The position numbers were made by a program, and so were the translations under genes. A stretch of 13,095 nucleotides of DNA from an uncultured Clostridia bacterium. GTDB taxonomy: Bacteria; Bacillota; Clostridia; Christensenellales; Aristaeellaceae. Every line of letters begins with the position of its first letter. Positions within the stretch are counted from its first letter, which is position 1. The notes beneath the pieces were generated by a model. That model was not told the DNA's origin. It searched no databases and worked only from the letters and a program-made list of their open reading frames with translations. This document shows, piece after piece, positions 1 to 7,834 of this stretch. The DNA is taken from positions 1 to 13,095 of the forward strand of contig CAKTXH010000072.1 in the NCBI GenBank assembly GCA_934630975.1. Reading direction: 5' to 3'.

Positions 1-164
1 GCCTTCTCAGCGTCGATCTTCAGCTCAACCGGGTTGGAAACCGGGTTGTAGTAGCCCAGCTCGTCGATGAAGCGGCCATCGCGGGACGCGCGCTCGTCGG
101 CGACGACAACACGGTAAAACGGCTTCTTCTTCATGCCCATTCTCTTCAGACGAATCTTAACCAT
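1..164 (-). CDS. rpsP: 30S ribosomal protein S16 (partial, 3' end outside window)
   Basis: Small-subunit ribosomal protein S16, which binds 16S rRNA during 30S assembly. Only the first 54 codons are visible. The translation begins MVKIRLKRMGMKKKPFYRVV and continues with a DERASRDGRFIDELGYYNP stretch, both hallmarks of bacterial S16. The ATG at 164-162 is preceded by a near-perfect Shine-Dalgarno sequence (AAGGAGG, complement of 174-180) at good spacing, which fixes the start. It lies 78 nt downstream of ffh on the same strand with no terminator between them. The ylxM-ffh-rpsP order is standard in Firmicutes, so the genes are probably co-transcribed. The gene runs off the left edge of the window, where a KH-domain protein, rimM and trmD would be expected. 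Confidence 0.97.
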   Translation of the reverse strand, partial: MVKIRLKRMGMKKKPFYRVVVADERASRDGRFIDELGYYNPVSNPVELKIDAEK

Positions 165-242
165 AGTGGTGTTCCTCCTTAAAACTCATAAAAAGTTGAA
201 TGATTTATAACCTCAATCAAATGATTGTCGGCTTCCTTGATT

Positions 243-1577
<1,335 letters not shown>

Positions 1578-1578
1578 C

Positions 1579-1908
1579 TTACTCCTCCTCTTGTGAAAGC
1601 AGCCGCTCAAGAATTTCCCTGGCGCGCTGCGTCTGCCCGCTCTCCAGAGCGGAAAGCCCTTCCTCAAGGCCCTGCGTCATGCTTTGGTACCGCTTGAGCA
1701 GCCCGAGCTGCTTTTCGTAATCCTCCAGCTGACGCGCCGCGCGGTGAACCGCGTCGTAAACCCCCTGTCTGGAAATGCCTTCTCTGGCGGCGATTTCCGA
1801 AAGGGAGAAATCCTCGTTGCAATATAAGGCAAGCAGCTTCTGCTGCCGCTCGGTGAGCAGCGGCCCGTAAAAATCGAACAGCCAGCCGATTTCAATCCGA
1901 TCCGCCAC
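1579..1908 (-). CDS. ylxM: YlxM-family putative helix-turn-helix protein (SRP-associated)
   Basis: Small all-helical protein of the YlxM/p13 family (UPF0122), encoded immediately before ffh in many Firmicutes. It is thought to modulate SRP function; its fold resembles a sigma-70 region 4 helix-turn-helix. Visible family features are IGWLFDFYGPLLTERQQ near the N-terminus and the helix-turn-helix stretch LSEIAAREGISRQGVYDAVH, followed by a charged coiled-coil-like tail. The frame stays open to a TTG at 1926, but that codon has no ribosome binding site. I chose the GTG at 1908-1906 because a GGGAGGTG Shine-Dalgarno lies directly upstream and the resulting N-terminus matches family length (109 residues). 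It is the first gene of the operon behind the promoter at 1951-1979. Confidence 0.93.
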   Translation of the reverse strand: MADRIEIGWLFDFYGPLLTERQQKLLALYCNEDFSLSEIAAREGISRQGVYDAVHRAARQLEDYEKQLGLLKRYQSMTQGLEEGLSALESGQTQRAREILERLLSQEEE

Positions 1909-1950
1909 AGGCACCTCCCGCGTCAAGCGTCTTTCCTTGACAGCTCGGTT

Positions 1951-1979
1951 ATTGTATCATATCGCCTTCGCCATGTCAA
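1951..1979 (-). promoter_or_regulatory. Consensus sigma-A promoter for ylxM-ffh-rpsP
   Basis: On the minus strand a perfect -35 TTGACA (1979-1974) is followed by a 17-nt spacer and -10 TACAAT (1956-1951), about 40 nt before the ylxM start. The -35 overlaps the stop codon of the upstream EamA transporter gene. The -35 is also one arm of a 7-bp inverted repeat (1974-1980 with 1936-1942) that brackets the -10 and the expected start site. Confidence 0.88.
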
Positions 1980-2947
1980 GCCTTTTCGCTTGACGCCGAT
2001 CCCGAAATTTTTGCCTCTTCCTGCCTCTGCCCGCGGTTCACCACCGCGATGCTCGCGCAGATCAGCACCAGCGCTACCGCGTAGCGCAGAAGCGGCGCGT
2101 CGCTGTTTCTGTCCACCAGCAGGAGCGAAAGAATCACGCCGAAAATCGGCTGTAAGAACGTATAGACCGCCACGCGGGAAACCGGGTTCACCCGCAGCAG
2201 CACCGCCCAGATCGAATAGGCCACCGCCGAGAGCAGCGCCAGATACAGCAGCACGACGTAAGCCGTCGGGTTGTCGGAACTCAGCCGCCCGCCGAAAGCA
2301 AAGCCGCCGAGCGCCATCACCGCGCCGCCGAGCATAAACTGCCAGCCGCTCATGACCACCGGGCTGTCAAACTGGCCGAACTTCTTGATCAAGCCCGTGC
2401 TGCACGCCGAAGCGATCATCGAGATGATGACAAAGCCCTCGCCGATGAACCGCACCCCGCCGCCGAAGCCGTCCTTCGTCCAGTTGACGATGACCACGCC
2501 CGCCACGCCGATGAAGCCGCCGATCCACTTGAGCGCGTTCATCTTCTCCGTGCGGAAGATGAAGCAGGCAATCAGAATCGACGTAAACGCCTGCAAGCCC
2601 TGAATGATCGCGCCCTTCGCGCTCGCCGTGTGCGCCACGCCGATGTAAAAGAACACGTATTGAATGATCGTCTGCGCCAGCGACAGCTTTACCACGTTGC
2701 CCCAGCTCGTCTTCTTCGGCAGCGCGGGCTTCTTTCGCGCGACGCTCTCAAACAGGATCGTCAGCAGGCCCGCCAAAAAGAAGCGGCAGCCGCCGAAAAG
2801 AATCTGCGTCGCCGTGTCGCTGGAAGTCACGCCGAAATAGCGATAGCCCAGGTTGATAAACGGAATCGCGCTGCCCCAGAGCAGGCAGCACAGGCTCGCC
2901 AGCAGCATCACCACCAGCGGCCTGGAAAGCGTTTGTTTGTTTTGCAT
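1976..2947 (-). CDS. DMT-superfamily (EamA) inner-membrane transporter
   Basis: Predicted ten-helix drug/metabolite transporter carrying two tandem EamA repeats (about residues 12-155 and 165-308). The protein has 323 residues, normal for the family. It begins with a short polar N-terminus and a first membrane helix ending in the typical LLWGSAIPFIN stretch. Further helices include the glycine-rich IGGFIGVAGVVIVNW segment at the end of the first repeat, and VYTFLQPIFGVILSLLL near the C-terminus, characteristic of these exporters. The ATG at 2947 has an AAAGGAG ribosome binding site. It follows the DUF3783 gene by 26 nt and is the last member of the four-gene unit. The substrate cannot be read from sequence; family members export amino acids, nucleotide derivatives or metabolites. 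No clear terminator follows it, so some transcription may read into ylxM. Confidence 0.93.
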   Translation of the reverse strand: MQNKQTLSRPLVVMLLASLCCLLWGSAIPFINLGYRYFGVTSSDTATQILFGGCRFFLAGLLTILFESVARKKPALPKKTSWGNVVKLSLAQTIIQYVFFYIGVAHTASAKGAIIQGLQAFTSILIACFIFRTEKMNALKWIGGFIGVAGVVIVNWTKDGFGGGVRFIGEGFVIISMIASACSTGLIKKFGQFDSPVVMSGWQFMLGGAVMALGGFAFGGRLSSDNPTAYVVLLYLALLSAVAYSIWAVLLRVNPVSRVAVYTFLQPIFGVILSLLLVDRNSDAPLLRYAVALVLICASIAVVNRGQRQEEAKISGSASSEKA

Positions 2948-2973
2948 GGTTGTTCTCCTTTGTGCGGGGAAGT

Positions 2974-3366
2974 TTACCCCTGATGCTTCCTACCTTCTCC
3001 GTTCATCATCGCCTGATGCTCGCCCGCGATTTCCTCGTGCAGCTTTTCGCTGTCCCACGCCGCGTTGGTCGGCGTAAGCATCGCCTTGAGCGCCACGGGC
3101 GCAATGCCCATCCGTCGGAACAGGCCGAGGAACGTGTTCATCATCCCCGCCGGGAAATTCGCCATCACCAGCATCTCGTCTTCAAATCCCGCGCCCGCAT
3201 ACGCCGCGTCGCGCATGTCTTCCATGCCGCAGAGCGCCGCAATCGTCTGCGCATATTCCGCCTTTTCCACCGGGCGGACACGGATTTTCAGCCGCATCGC
3301 CGCCAGCCGAATCTTCTGCATCTTTTCGCCGGTCAGGTTGTAGCAAAGCAAAACAGATTGTTTCAT
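2974..3366 (-). CDS. DUF3783 domain-containing protein
   Basis: Small soluble protein of unknown function, 130 residues with the start chosen here. The C-terminal half carries the DUF3783 signature: a hydrophobic strand (EDEMLVMANF, about 63-71), an amphipathic helix, then VALKAMLTPTNAAWDSEKL (about 91-109), which matches the family consensus LKAxLTxTNxxW. The N-terminal half (KQSVLLCYNLTGEKMQKIRL) resembles a beta-alpha unit. The ATG at 3366 has an AAGGAG site 6-7 nt upstream. An alternative ATG at 3381 overlaps the previous stop as ATGA but lacks a good ribosome binding site; it would add five residues. It is tightly linked to the methyltransferase-like gene upstream (11 nt) and the EamA transporter downstream (26 nt). 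No catalytic residues are recognisable, and I assign no function. Confidence 0.85.
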   Translation of the reverse strand: MKQSVLLCYNLTGEKMQKIRLAAMRLKIRVRPVEKAEYAQTIAALCGMEDMRDAAYAGAGFEDEMLVMANFPAGMMNTFLGLFRRMGIAPVALKAMLTPTNAAWDSEKLHEEIAGEHQAMMNGEGRKHQG

Positions 3367-3377
3367 CGTTTTCTCCT

Positions 3378-4340
3378 TCATCGAATCATGTCAAACGTCA
3401 GCCAGTCCGCCGCGGCCTCAGGGATGCTCTGCCCGCTTTGCAGCAGGCGCTTCGCCCATGCGCGGCCCTCTTTTTCGTCGTCGTGCGCAAGGCCGCGAAT
3501 CAGCGCGGCAATCGACGGCTCAACCCAATAGGCAAACGGCGCGCCCGTCAGGCGCTCCAGCTTCTTCATCCGCAGATACAGCTCTGCGCCGTCCGCCGTG
3601 TCGTGCCAGAGATCGACGAATACGAAATCCGCATCCATGCCGGGCAGACGCTCCTCGGCGAACACGAACGCGTCGTCCTGCTCGATGACGATCTTCGCCC
3701 GATTCGGGAACTGCGGCAGAATCTCTTCCCGGAACAGCGCGATCACATCCGGGTCGCGCTCCACAACCGTCACCCGCGTCACATCCGGCTTTTCGCTCGC
3801 GCAAAACGCAAAGTAACCCAGCCCAAGACCCATCGCGACGACGTGCCCGCGCGCGCATCGCACGGCTTCCTCCATCGTTGCGATTTCGTTCGGCGTGACG
3901 GTCATCCATTCGCGCCCATCCTCCAGCACGGCGGGATAGCTCACCGCCCGGTCAAAATACCCGAGCCGCGGAATCTCCCGCCCGTCCGGCAGAATCAGCA
4001 ATTCGTCGCGCACGAACAGCTCGTAGGGCTGATAGCTGAGCGTCTCCAGCCGCCAGCGCCCGCGCGTCTTTTTTGGAAAGCGGACGGTTTGCAGATACGA
4101 ATTTCGCCCGAACGCGTCCGCATCGACCTTTTCAATCGACGGCCTGAAATACCGCTCGATCTTCTCCCTGTCCTCCACGCCGCACTGCGCCGCGAAAAGC
4201 TGCATCACGGCTTCTTTTTCCTCCACGCCGCAATCCCGCACAAGCGTCCGCACGTCCGCCGCGTCGATCAGCCGCGCCCAGCCGCTCAGCGCCATGCTCA
4301 TGATCTGCAAAACGCGGAGATTCATTTCCGAAACATTCAT
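3378..4340 (-). CDS. Class I SAM-methyltransferase-fold protein (spermidine synthase-like)
   Basis: Protein of 320 residues with a C-terminal Rossmann-type methyltransferase core. Motif I is VVAMGLGLGYFAF (glycines at 171-175), the acidic residue ending strand 2 is E194 in VVERDP, the post-II motif is QDDAF (221-225), and motif IV is DFVFVDLWHD (238-247) with D243. This order resembles spermidine synthase-like and class I methyltransferase proteins. The first ~150 residues form a helical then beta-rich region that I do not recognise and may define the substrate. The ATG at 4340 overlaps the flippase stop as ATGA, implying coupled translation; a GAGGA stretch lies upstream. The frame is open further upstream, but only as a shadow of the flippase gene. 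Its pairing with a flippase could mean modification of a glycan or lipid-linked substrate, but this is inference. Confidence 0.82.
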   Translation of the reverse strand: MNVSEMNLRVLQIMSMALSGWARLIDAADVRTLVRDCGVEEKEAVMQLFAAQCGVEDREKIERYFRPSIEKVDADAFGRNSYLQTVRFPKKTRGRWRLETLSYQPYELFVRDELLILPDGREIPRLGYFDRAVSYPAVLEDGREWMTVTPNEIATMEEAVRCARGHVVAMGLGLGYFAFCASEKPDVTRVTVVERDPDVIALFREEILPQFPNRAKIVIEQDDAFVFAEERLPGMDADFVFVDLWHDTADGAELYLRMKKLERLTGAPFAYWVEPSIAALIRGLAHDDEKEGRAWAKRLLQSGQSIPEAAADWLTFDMIR

Positions 4341-5842
4341 CTGCGTATCTTCCTCAGCACGCCGCGCACCATGTCCTTTTCGCTCTCGTCCATCGCGAAC
4401 AGGTACAGCCCGGCGGCGTAGACCGCCGCATACGGCACGGCAAACGTCAGCACGCCCGAGTAGCCCGTGAACGCGTGCAGATTGACCGCAATCACACCCA
4501 GCACGACGGCCGGAAGCATCGCCGGAACGATGCGCAGAATCTGTTTCCAGAAATAAATCATGTCCAGCCCGATATGCGTCTGATAATACCAGTTCATGAT
4601 GAATCCGTTGCCGACGATCATCGCAATCGCCGTGCCCAGCGCGCAGCCGATTCCGCCGAACTTCATGCCCAGCGGCACGCTGACAATCGCGTTGCCGATG
4701 GCCATGCAGAAATACACTTTCGAGCGGAACTGATGCATGTTTTTGGCGCGCTGAATCTCGATGCCGATGTTCTGAATCAGCGGCACGGTCACCGGGCCGA
4801 TAAGCAGCAGCGCAATCCAATAGGCCGGGCCGTACTCCGCGCCGCCCCACGCCTCAATAAACGGCATGCCGACGAAGATGAAGCCCGTCAGCACGAGCAT
4901 CAGCAGCATGAACTGGATGCGCCCGACGCGCGTAAACAGCCGCGTCAGCTGTTCGTCGCCCTCGCCGCGCGCAACGATGCGGTTGATCTGCGGGGTGAAC
5001 ACGCCGGAAATTGACGTGGACAGCGCCATGTAATATTGATTGATCTGCGAACCCACGCCGTAAATCGCCGTCGCCGTCGTGCCGCTGATGATGCCCAGCA
5101 GCGTCGTATCCACCGTCCAGTTGATCTGGTTGATGATCTCGTTGAGGAAGATGAAGAACGAAAAGCCCGCCATATCGCGCAGCAGCCCGAAGTCGAACTT
5201 GCCGAAGGTGATGCGCATGTGCAGCTTTTTGAAGCAGTACCAGATGCTCACCGCGTCGCTGATGGCGGTCAGAATCAGCGTCACCATCACCAGCGCGACC
5301 GAGCCGAAGCCCATCAGCAGCAGCGGCAGCATCACAATCGGGTTTAAAACCGTGCGCAGCATGCCCACCAGCCGCTGAAACAGGAATCGCTCCTTCGCCG
5401 TGATATAGGAAAAGAACACGCTCGCCGGGAAGGAGGCCGCGATGTTGACCACCAGCAGCGCCATCAGGATTTGGGCGGTATCCAGCTCCTTCGCCGTCAG
5501 GTTCGCGGCAAAGATGTTTTTGACGTTGGCGACCAGTACGCCGCCCGTCAGCAGGCACAGCAGGCTGATGGCAAAAAAGATCGTCATGAACATGCCGTTG
5601 ATGCGCGCCACGCCGTCTTCGCCGTCCTGCACCTCCGCGCGGGAATAATAGCGCATGTAGGCGCTGCCCATGCCGAAGGAGAGCAGGCTCAGGTTCGAAA
5701 CAAAGCCGTTCACCAGCGTATACAGGCCGTATTCGCTCTGCCCCAGCAGGCGCAGCATCACCGGCGTATAGGTCAGCGAAATCAGGGTGGAGAGAACGGT
5801 CTGCCCGTAGCTGAGCAAAACGCCCGCTTTCTTTTGATTCAT
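4337..5842 (-). CDS. Oligosaccharide flippase family protein (Wzx/MOP superfamily)
   Basis: Polytopic inner-membrane protein of 501 residues from the polysaccharide biosynthesis branch of the MOP flippase superfamily. These proteins move lipid-linked sugars or related lipids across the membrane. The N-terminus (GVLLSYGQTVLSTLISLTYT then PVMLRLLGQSEYGLYTLVNG) is diagnostic, with the conserved LG.SEYGLY motif after the first helix. Twelve to fourteen hydrophobic helices can be counted. The C-terminus is charged (ESEKDMVRGVLRKIRR). The ATG at 5842 has an AAAGGA site about 10 nt upstream. No glycosyltransferase or polymerase gene is next to it, unusual for a capsule locus; the partner genes are a methyltransferase-like protein, DUF3783 and an EamA transporter. 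It could also belong to a spore-polysaccharide-type subgroup; I cannot separate these. Confidence 0.9.
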   Translation of the reverse strand: MNQKKAGVLLSYGQTVLSTLISLTYTPVMLRLLGQSEYGLYTLVNGFVSNLSLLSFGMGSAYMRYYSRAEVQDGEDGVARINGMFMTIFFAISLLCLLTGGVLVANVKNIFAANLTAKELDTAQILMALLVVNIAASFPASVFFSYITAKERFLFQRLVGMLRTVLNPIVMLPLLLMGFGSVALVMVTLILTAISDAVSIWYCFKKLHMRITFGKFDFGLLRDMAGFSFFIFLNEIINQINWTVDTTLLGIISGTTATAIYGVGSQINQYYMALSTSISGVFTPQINRIVARGEGDEQLTRLFTRVGRIQFMLLMLVLTGFIFVGMPFIEAWGGAEYGPAYWIALLLIGPVTVPLIQNIGIEIQRAKNMHQFRSKVYFCMAIGNAIVSVPLGMKFGGIGCALGTAIAMIVGNGFIMNWYYQTHIGLDMIYFWKQILRIVPAMLPAVVLGVIAVNLHAFTGYSGVLTFAVPYAAVYAAGLYLFAMDESEKDMVRGVLRKIRR

Positions 5843-5896
5843 GCAGGATCGTTCCTTTCGGGATCATTTCAAATGATTTTTCGCCGCGCATAAGCC

Positions 5897-5934
5897 GTTT
5901 CAATTATAGACCGCTTCGCGGTCTGTTCTGAAAC
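5897..5934. promoter_or_regulatory. Interrupted palindrome covering the flippase promoter (candidate operator)
   Basis: Outer arms GTTTCA (5897-5902) and TGAAAC (5929-5934) enclose inner arms AGACCGC (5908-5914) and GCGGTCT (5918-5924) around a TTC centre, all perfectly complementary. The whole dyad overlays the -35/-10 region of the minus-strand promoter. It could be a repressor site or an RNA/DNA hairpin. It could also be a stray member of the local hairpin repeat family, since the TTC loop also occurs at 6017-6019. Confidence 0.5.
5903..5932 (-). promoter_or_regulatory. Predicted promoter of the flippase operon
   Basis: On the minus strand a perfect -10 TATAAT (5908-5903) is preceded, after an 18-nt spacer, by a weak -35 TTCAGA (5932-5927, four of six consensus bases). 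It lies about 60 nt before the flippase start. The spacer is filled by the inverted repeat at 5908-5924. Confidence 0.6.
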
Positions 5935-5960
5935 TCATGTTTTTACAAAGGGATTTCGCC

Positions 5961-6022
5961 GGGGCTTTGCCCCATACCCCACTGAGGGATTGAATCCCTC
6001 AGACTCCCTTCCTCGCTTCGCG
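5961..6022. repeat. Three-hairpin intergenic repeat, copy 1
   Basis: Three consecutive perfect hairpins: GGGGC/GCCCC with loop TTT (5961-5973), a 9-bp stem CTGAGGGAT/ATCCCTCAG with loop TGA (5982-6002), and CGC/GCG with loop TTC (6014-6022). The linker before the third hairpin is ACTCCCTTCCT. The same architecture and loop spacing recur at 7625-7698 with different stem sequences. It lies between the divergent flippase and hydrolase genes and has no T-tract, so it does not look like a simple terminator. Confidence 0.75.
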
Positions 6023-6138
6023 GCGGTTCAAACAGGAAAAGCGTAAATCAATAACAGTTTACCTTTTTTCCCCCGTCATTGCAAGCCCCGCTTTTGGAGG
6101 TCAAACAAAAAAAGCGTGAAACTTCCCGGCAATCGTGC
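6023..6138. other. Remainder of the 354-nt divergent intergenic region
   Basis: Between the hairpin repeat and the hydrolase -10 element I see no gene-like frame with a ribosome binding site. The stretch is A/T-richer than its surroundings and contains one 7-bp inverted repeat, CGCTTTT (6089-6095) with AAAAGCG (6110-6116), just upstream of the hydrolase promoter. Its role is unknown. Confidence 0.5.
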
Positions 6139-6144
6139 TATAAT
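6136..6144 (+). promoter_or_regulatory. Extended -10 promoter for the serine hydrolase gene
   Basis: TGCTATAAT at 6136-6144 gives an extended -10 (TGnTATAAT). No good -35 is present at 17 nt (GTGAAA at 6116-6121), as is tolerated for extended -10 promoters. The transcript would have a leader of roughly 45 nt. Confidence 0.6.
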
Positions 6145-6196
6145 CTTCTTGTTTTCAAGGGAACATTTTTACACGCCTTTTCGGCAGGAGGAGACC

Positions 6197-7612
6197 ATGT
6201 TTGATTCTTCCGCACTGGATACATATCTGACCGGGCTTTGCCAAGCGAAAAAACTGCCCGGCGTAAGCGCCGCGATCATGGGGCCGGGCGGCATTGAATA
6301 TGCCTTCAACTACGGCTTCCGCGACGGCGCTTTCTCCCTTCCCGTAAATAACGACACAATGTTCGGCATCGCTTCGATGAGCAAGTCGATGACCGCGCTG
6401 TGCGCCTGCATGCTGGCCTGCGAGGGCAGGCTGGATTTGAACGCCCCGGTTTCGGATTTCTTCCCGGAGTTCGAGCTGGCGGGTCAGCCGCGCGAAGCGG
6501 CGACGGTGCGCATGCTGGCGATGCACACGGCGGGCATCCCGCCGATGGAGCCGCTGGAATGGTCGATTGCCATGAACAGCGAGGGGCGCAGTGAAAACGA
6601 CTGGCTGCGCGAAATGAAGCGCACCGCGCCCAACAAGATGGAAACCATCGACGAGATCATCCATTATATCGCCCACTGCGGCTACAACACGCTCGGCGCG
6701 CCGGGCGAGGTCATGAGCTATTCGAACGAGGGCTTCGCCATCCTTTCCTATATTATCGACAAAGCGGCGGGCGTTCCGCTCGAGCAGTTCATGGCCGAGC
6801 GCATCTTCGCCCCGCTGGGCATGACGCGCACGGTTCTGGATAACGGGATCGACGCGGCGCGCGCGCTTTCCGGCGGCAACATCACCAGCCTGTTCGAGGT
6901 GGAGGACGGCAGGCAGATCTGCGACGACTGCTGGAGCATCCTGCCGCCGTTCCGTGGCTGCGCGATGGTGAAATCCACCTCCCGCGACATGGCGACGTAT
7001 TACCGCATGATTGCGAACATGGGCATGCACGAGGGCAGGCAGGTCATTCCGGCGCACGCGGTCGATCTGCTGGTCGGGCGCTATCATCCGCTCTCCACCC
7101 TGATGACGATGTGCATGGGGCTGAACAAACGCGAGTTTGCGGGGCATGTGGTCTGCGAGCACGCGGGCGGGCTGCATGGCGTATCGAGCAAGGGCGGCCT
7201 GCTGCTGGGCGAGGGCTACGGCTTCGCGGTGCTCTGCAACCAGGGCGACGAGGACATGGACGCGCTGCTCTACGGCATGCTCTGCGCGGTGATGGGGCTT
7301 CCGCTGAACACCAACATGGATTGGTTTGTCCCCGCGGGCCGGGATTTCAGCGCGCCGCACATGATCCGCGGGCGCTACATCGGGCACGAAGGCGTGCCGA
7401 GCATCGTCTGCATCCACTGCGAGGAGGACGGCAGCCTGCTGCGCGGCACGCGCGACGGCGAGGATTTCCGCCTTGTTTACTGCGGCGGCACACGTTTTCT
7501 GGCCGTGAAGCCGGATGACCCGAACACGGTCGTCTGCCATCTGGAATTTTTGATTCGCGCCGGCCGCGCGTGGGGCGTCCGCGTCGGCACGCGGGTCTTC
7601 GAGCGGGATTAA
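6197..7612 (+). CDS. Serine hydrolase, beta-lactamase/penicillin-binding-protein-like
   Basis: Member of the class C beta-lactamase-related serine hydrolase family (AmpC/EstB/D-alanyl peptidase type), 471 residues. Catalytic motifs are intact: S60-x-x-K63 in GIASMSKSM, Y175-S-N177 in VMSYSNEGF, and the HxG equivalent HAGG at 322-325 in place of KTG. After about residue 365 there is an extra beta-rich C-terminal domain, common in this group. No signal peptide or membrane helix is visible, so a cytoplasmic location is likely unless an unusual export route is used. The ATG at 6197 has GGAGGAG at ideal spacing; upstream in-frame codons fall before or inside the promoter. It is probably monocistronic, with a terminator at 7727-7757. 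The natural substrate could be a peptide, ester or lactam and cannot be assigned. Confidence 0.9.
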   Translation: MFDSSALDTYLTGLCQAKKLPGVSAAIMGPGGIEYAFNYGFRDGAFSLPVNNDTMFGIASMSKSMTALCACMLACEGRLDLNAPVSDFFPEFELAGQPREAATVRMLAMHTAGIPPMEPLEWSIAMNSEGRSENDWLREMKRTAPNKMETIDEIIHYIAHCGYNTLGAPGEVMSYSNEGFAILSYIIDKAAGVPLEQFMAERIFAPLGMTRTVLDNGIDAARALSGGNITSLFEVEDGRQICDDCWSILPPFRGCAMVKSTSRDMATYYRMIANMGMHEGRQVIPAHAVDLLVGRYHPLSTLMTMCMGLNKREFAGHVVCEHAGGLHGVSSKGGLLLGEGYGFAVLCNQGDEDMDALLYGMLCAVMGLPLNTNMDWFVPAGRDFSAPHMIRGRYIGHEGVPSIVCIHCEEDGSLLRGTRDGEDFRLVYCGGTRFLAVKPDDPNTVVCHLEFLIRAGRAWGVRVGTRVFERD

Positions 7613-7624
7613 CAAAGAACAACG

Positions 7625-7698
7625 TTGAGGCTCCGCCTCAAACTCCGGCAGGAACCTGAGGTTCCTGCACTTCCCGCCTCTGATTGCTGCGCAATCAG
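7625..7698. repeat. Three-hairpin intergenic repeat, copy 2
   Basis: Three consecutive perfect hairpins: TTGAGGC/GCCTCAA with loop TCC (7625-7641), a 9-bp stem GCAGGAACC/GGTTCCTGC with loop TGA (7648-7668), and CTGATTGC/GCAATCAG with loop TGC (7680-7698). The linker ACTTCCCGCCT (7669-7679) matches copy 1 in length and at 8 of 11 bases. Loop 1 to loop 2 is 25 nt in both copies. Stem sequences differ from copy 1, but pairing is kept. Confidence 0.75.
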
Positions 7699-7726
7699 GG
7701 ACATGATCATAATCGTTCAAACAAAG

Positions 7727-7757
7727 GGAGCATTTTCGAATGTTCCTTTTATTTTTT
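7727..7757 (+). terminator. Rho-independent terminator after the serine hydrolase gene
   Basis: Stem GGAGCATT/AATGTTCC (one G-T pair) is closed by a TTCG tetraloop (7735-7738) and followed by a T-rich run at 7747-7757. A weaker second hairpin, TTGGGA/TCCCAA (7756-7773), followed by another T-run, lies directly behind it. It sits 115 nt beyond the hydrolase stop and insulates the M23 gene. Confidence 0.8.
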
Positions 7758-7834
7758 GGGAACAGCGTCCCAACGTCCTTTTTGCATATTTTTCTTTTTT
7801 CCGGCCATCCTGCTTTCAAAAGGGAGGGATGACC

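Noticed and set aside
214..227. Inverted repeat CAATCA/TGATTG between ffh and rpsP as a terminator
   Set aside because: The stem is only 6 bp with a 2-nt loop, is A/T-rich and has no T-run; an attenuating role has no support and the genes are normally co-transcribed.
1937..1960. TTGACA on the plus strand suggesting a plus-strand promoter
   Set aside because: The nearest -10-like hexamer is only 12 nt away and no plus-strand gene follows; it is better explained as the second arm of the inverted repeat around the ylxM promoter.
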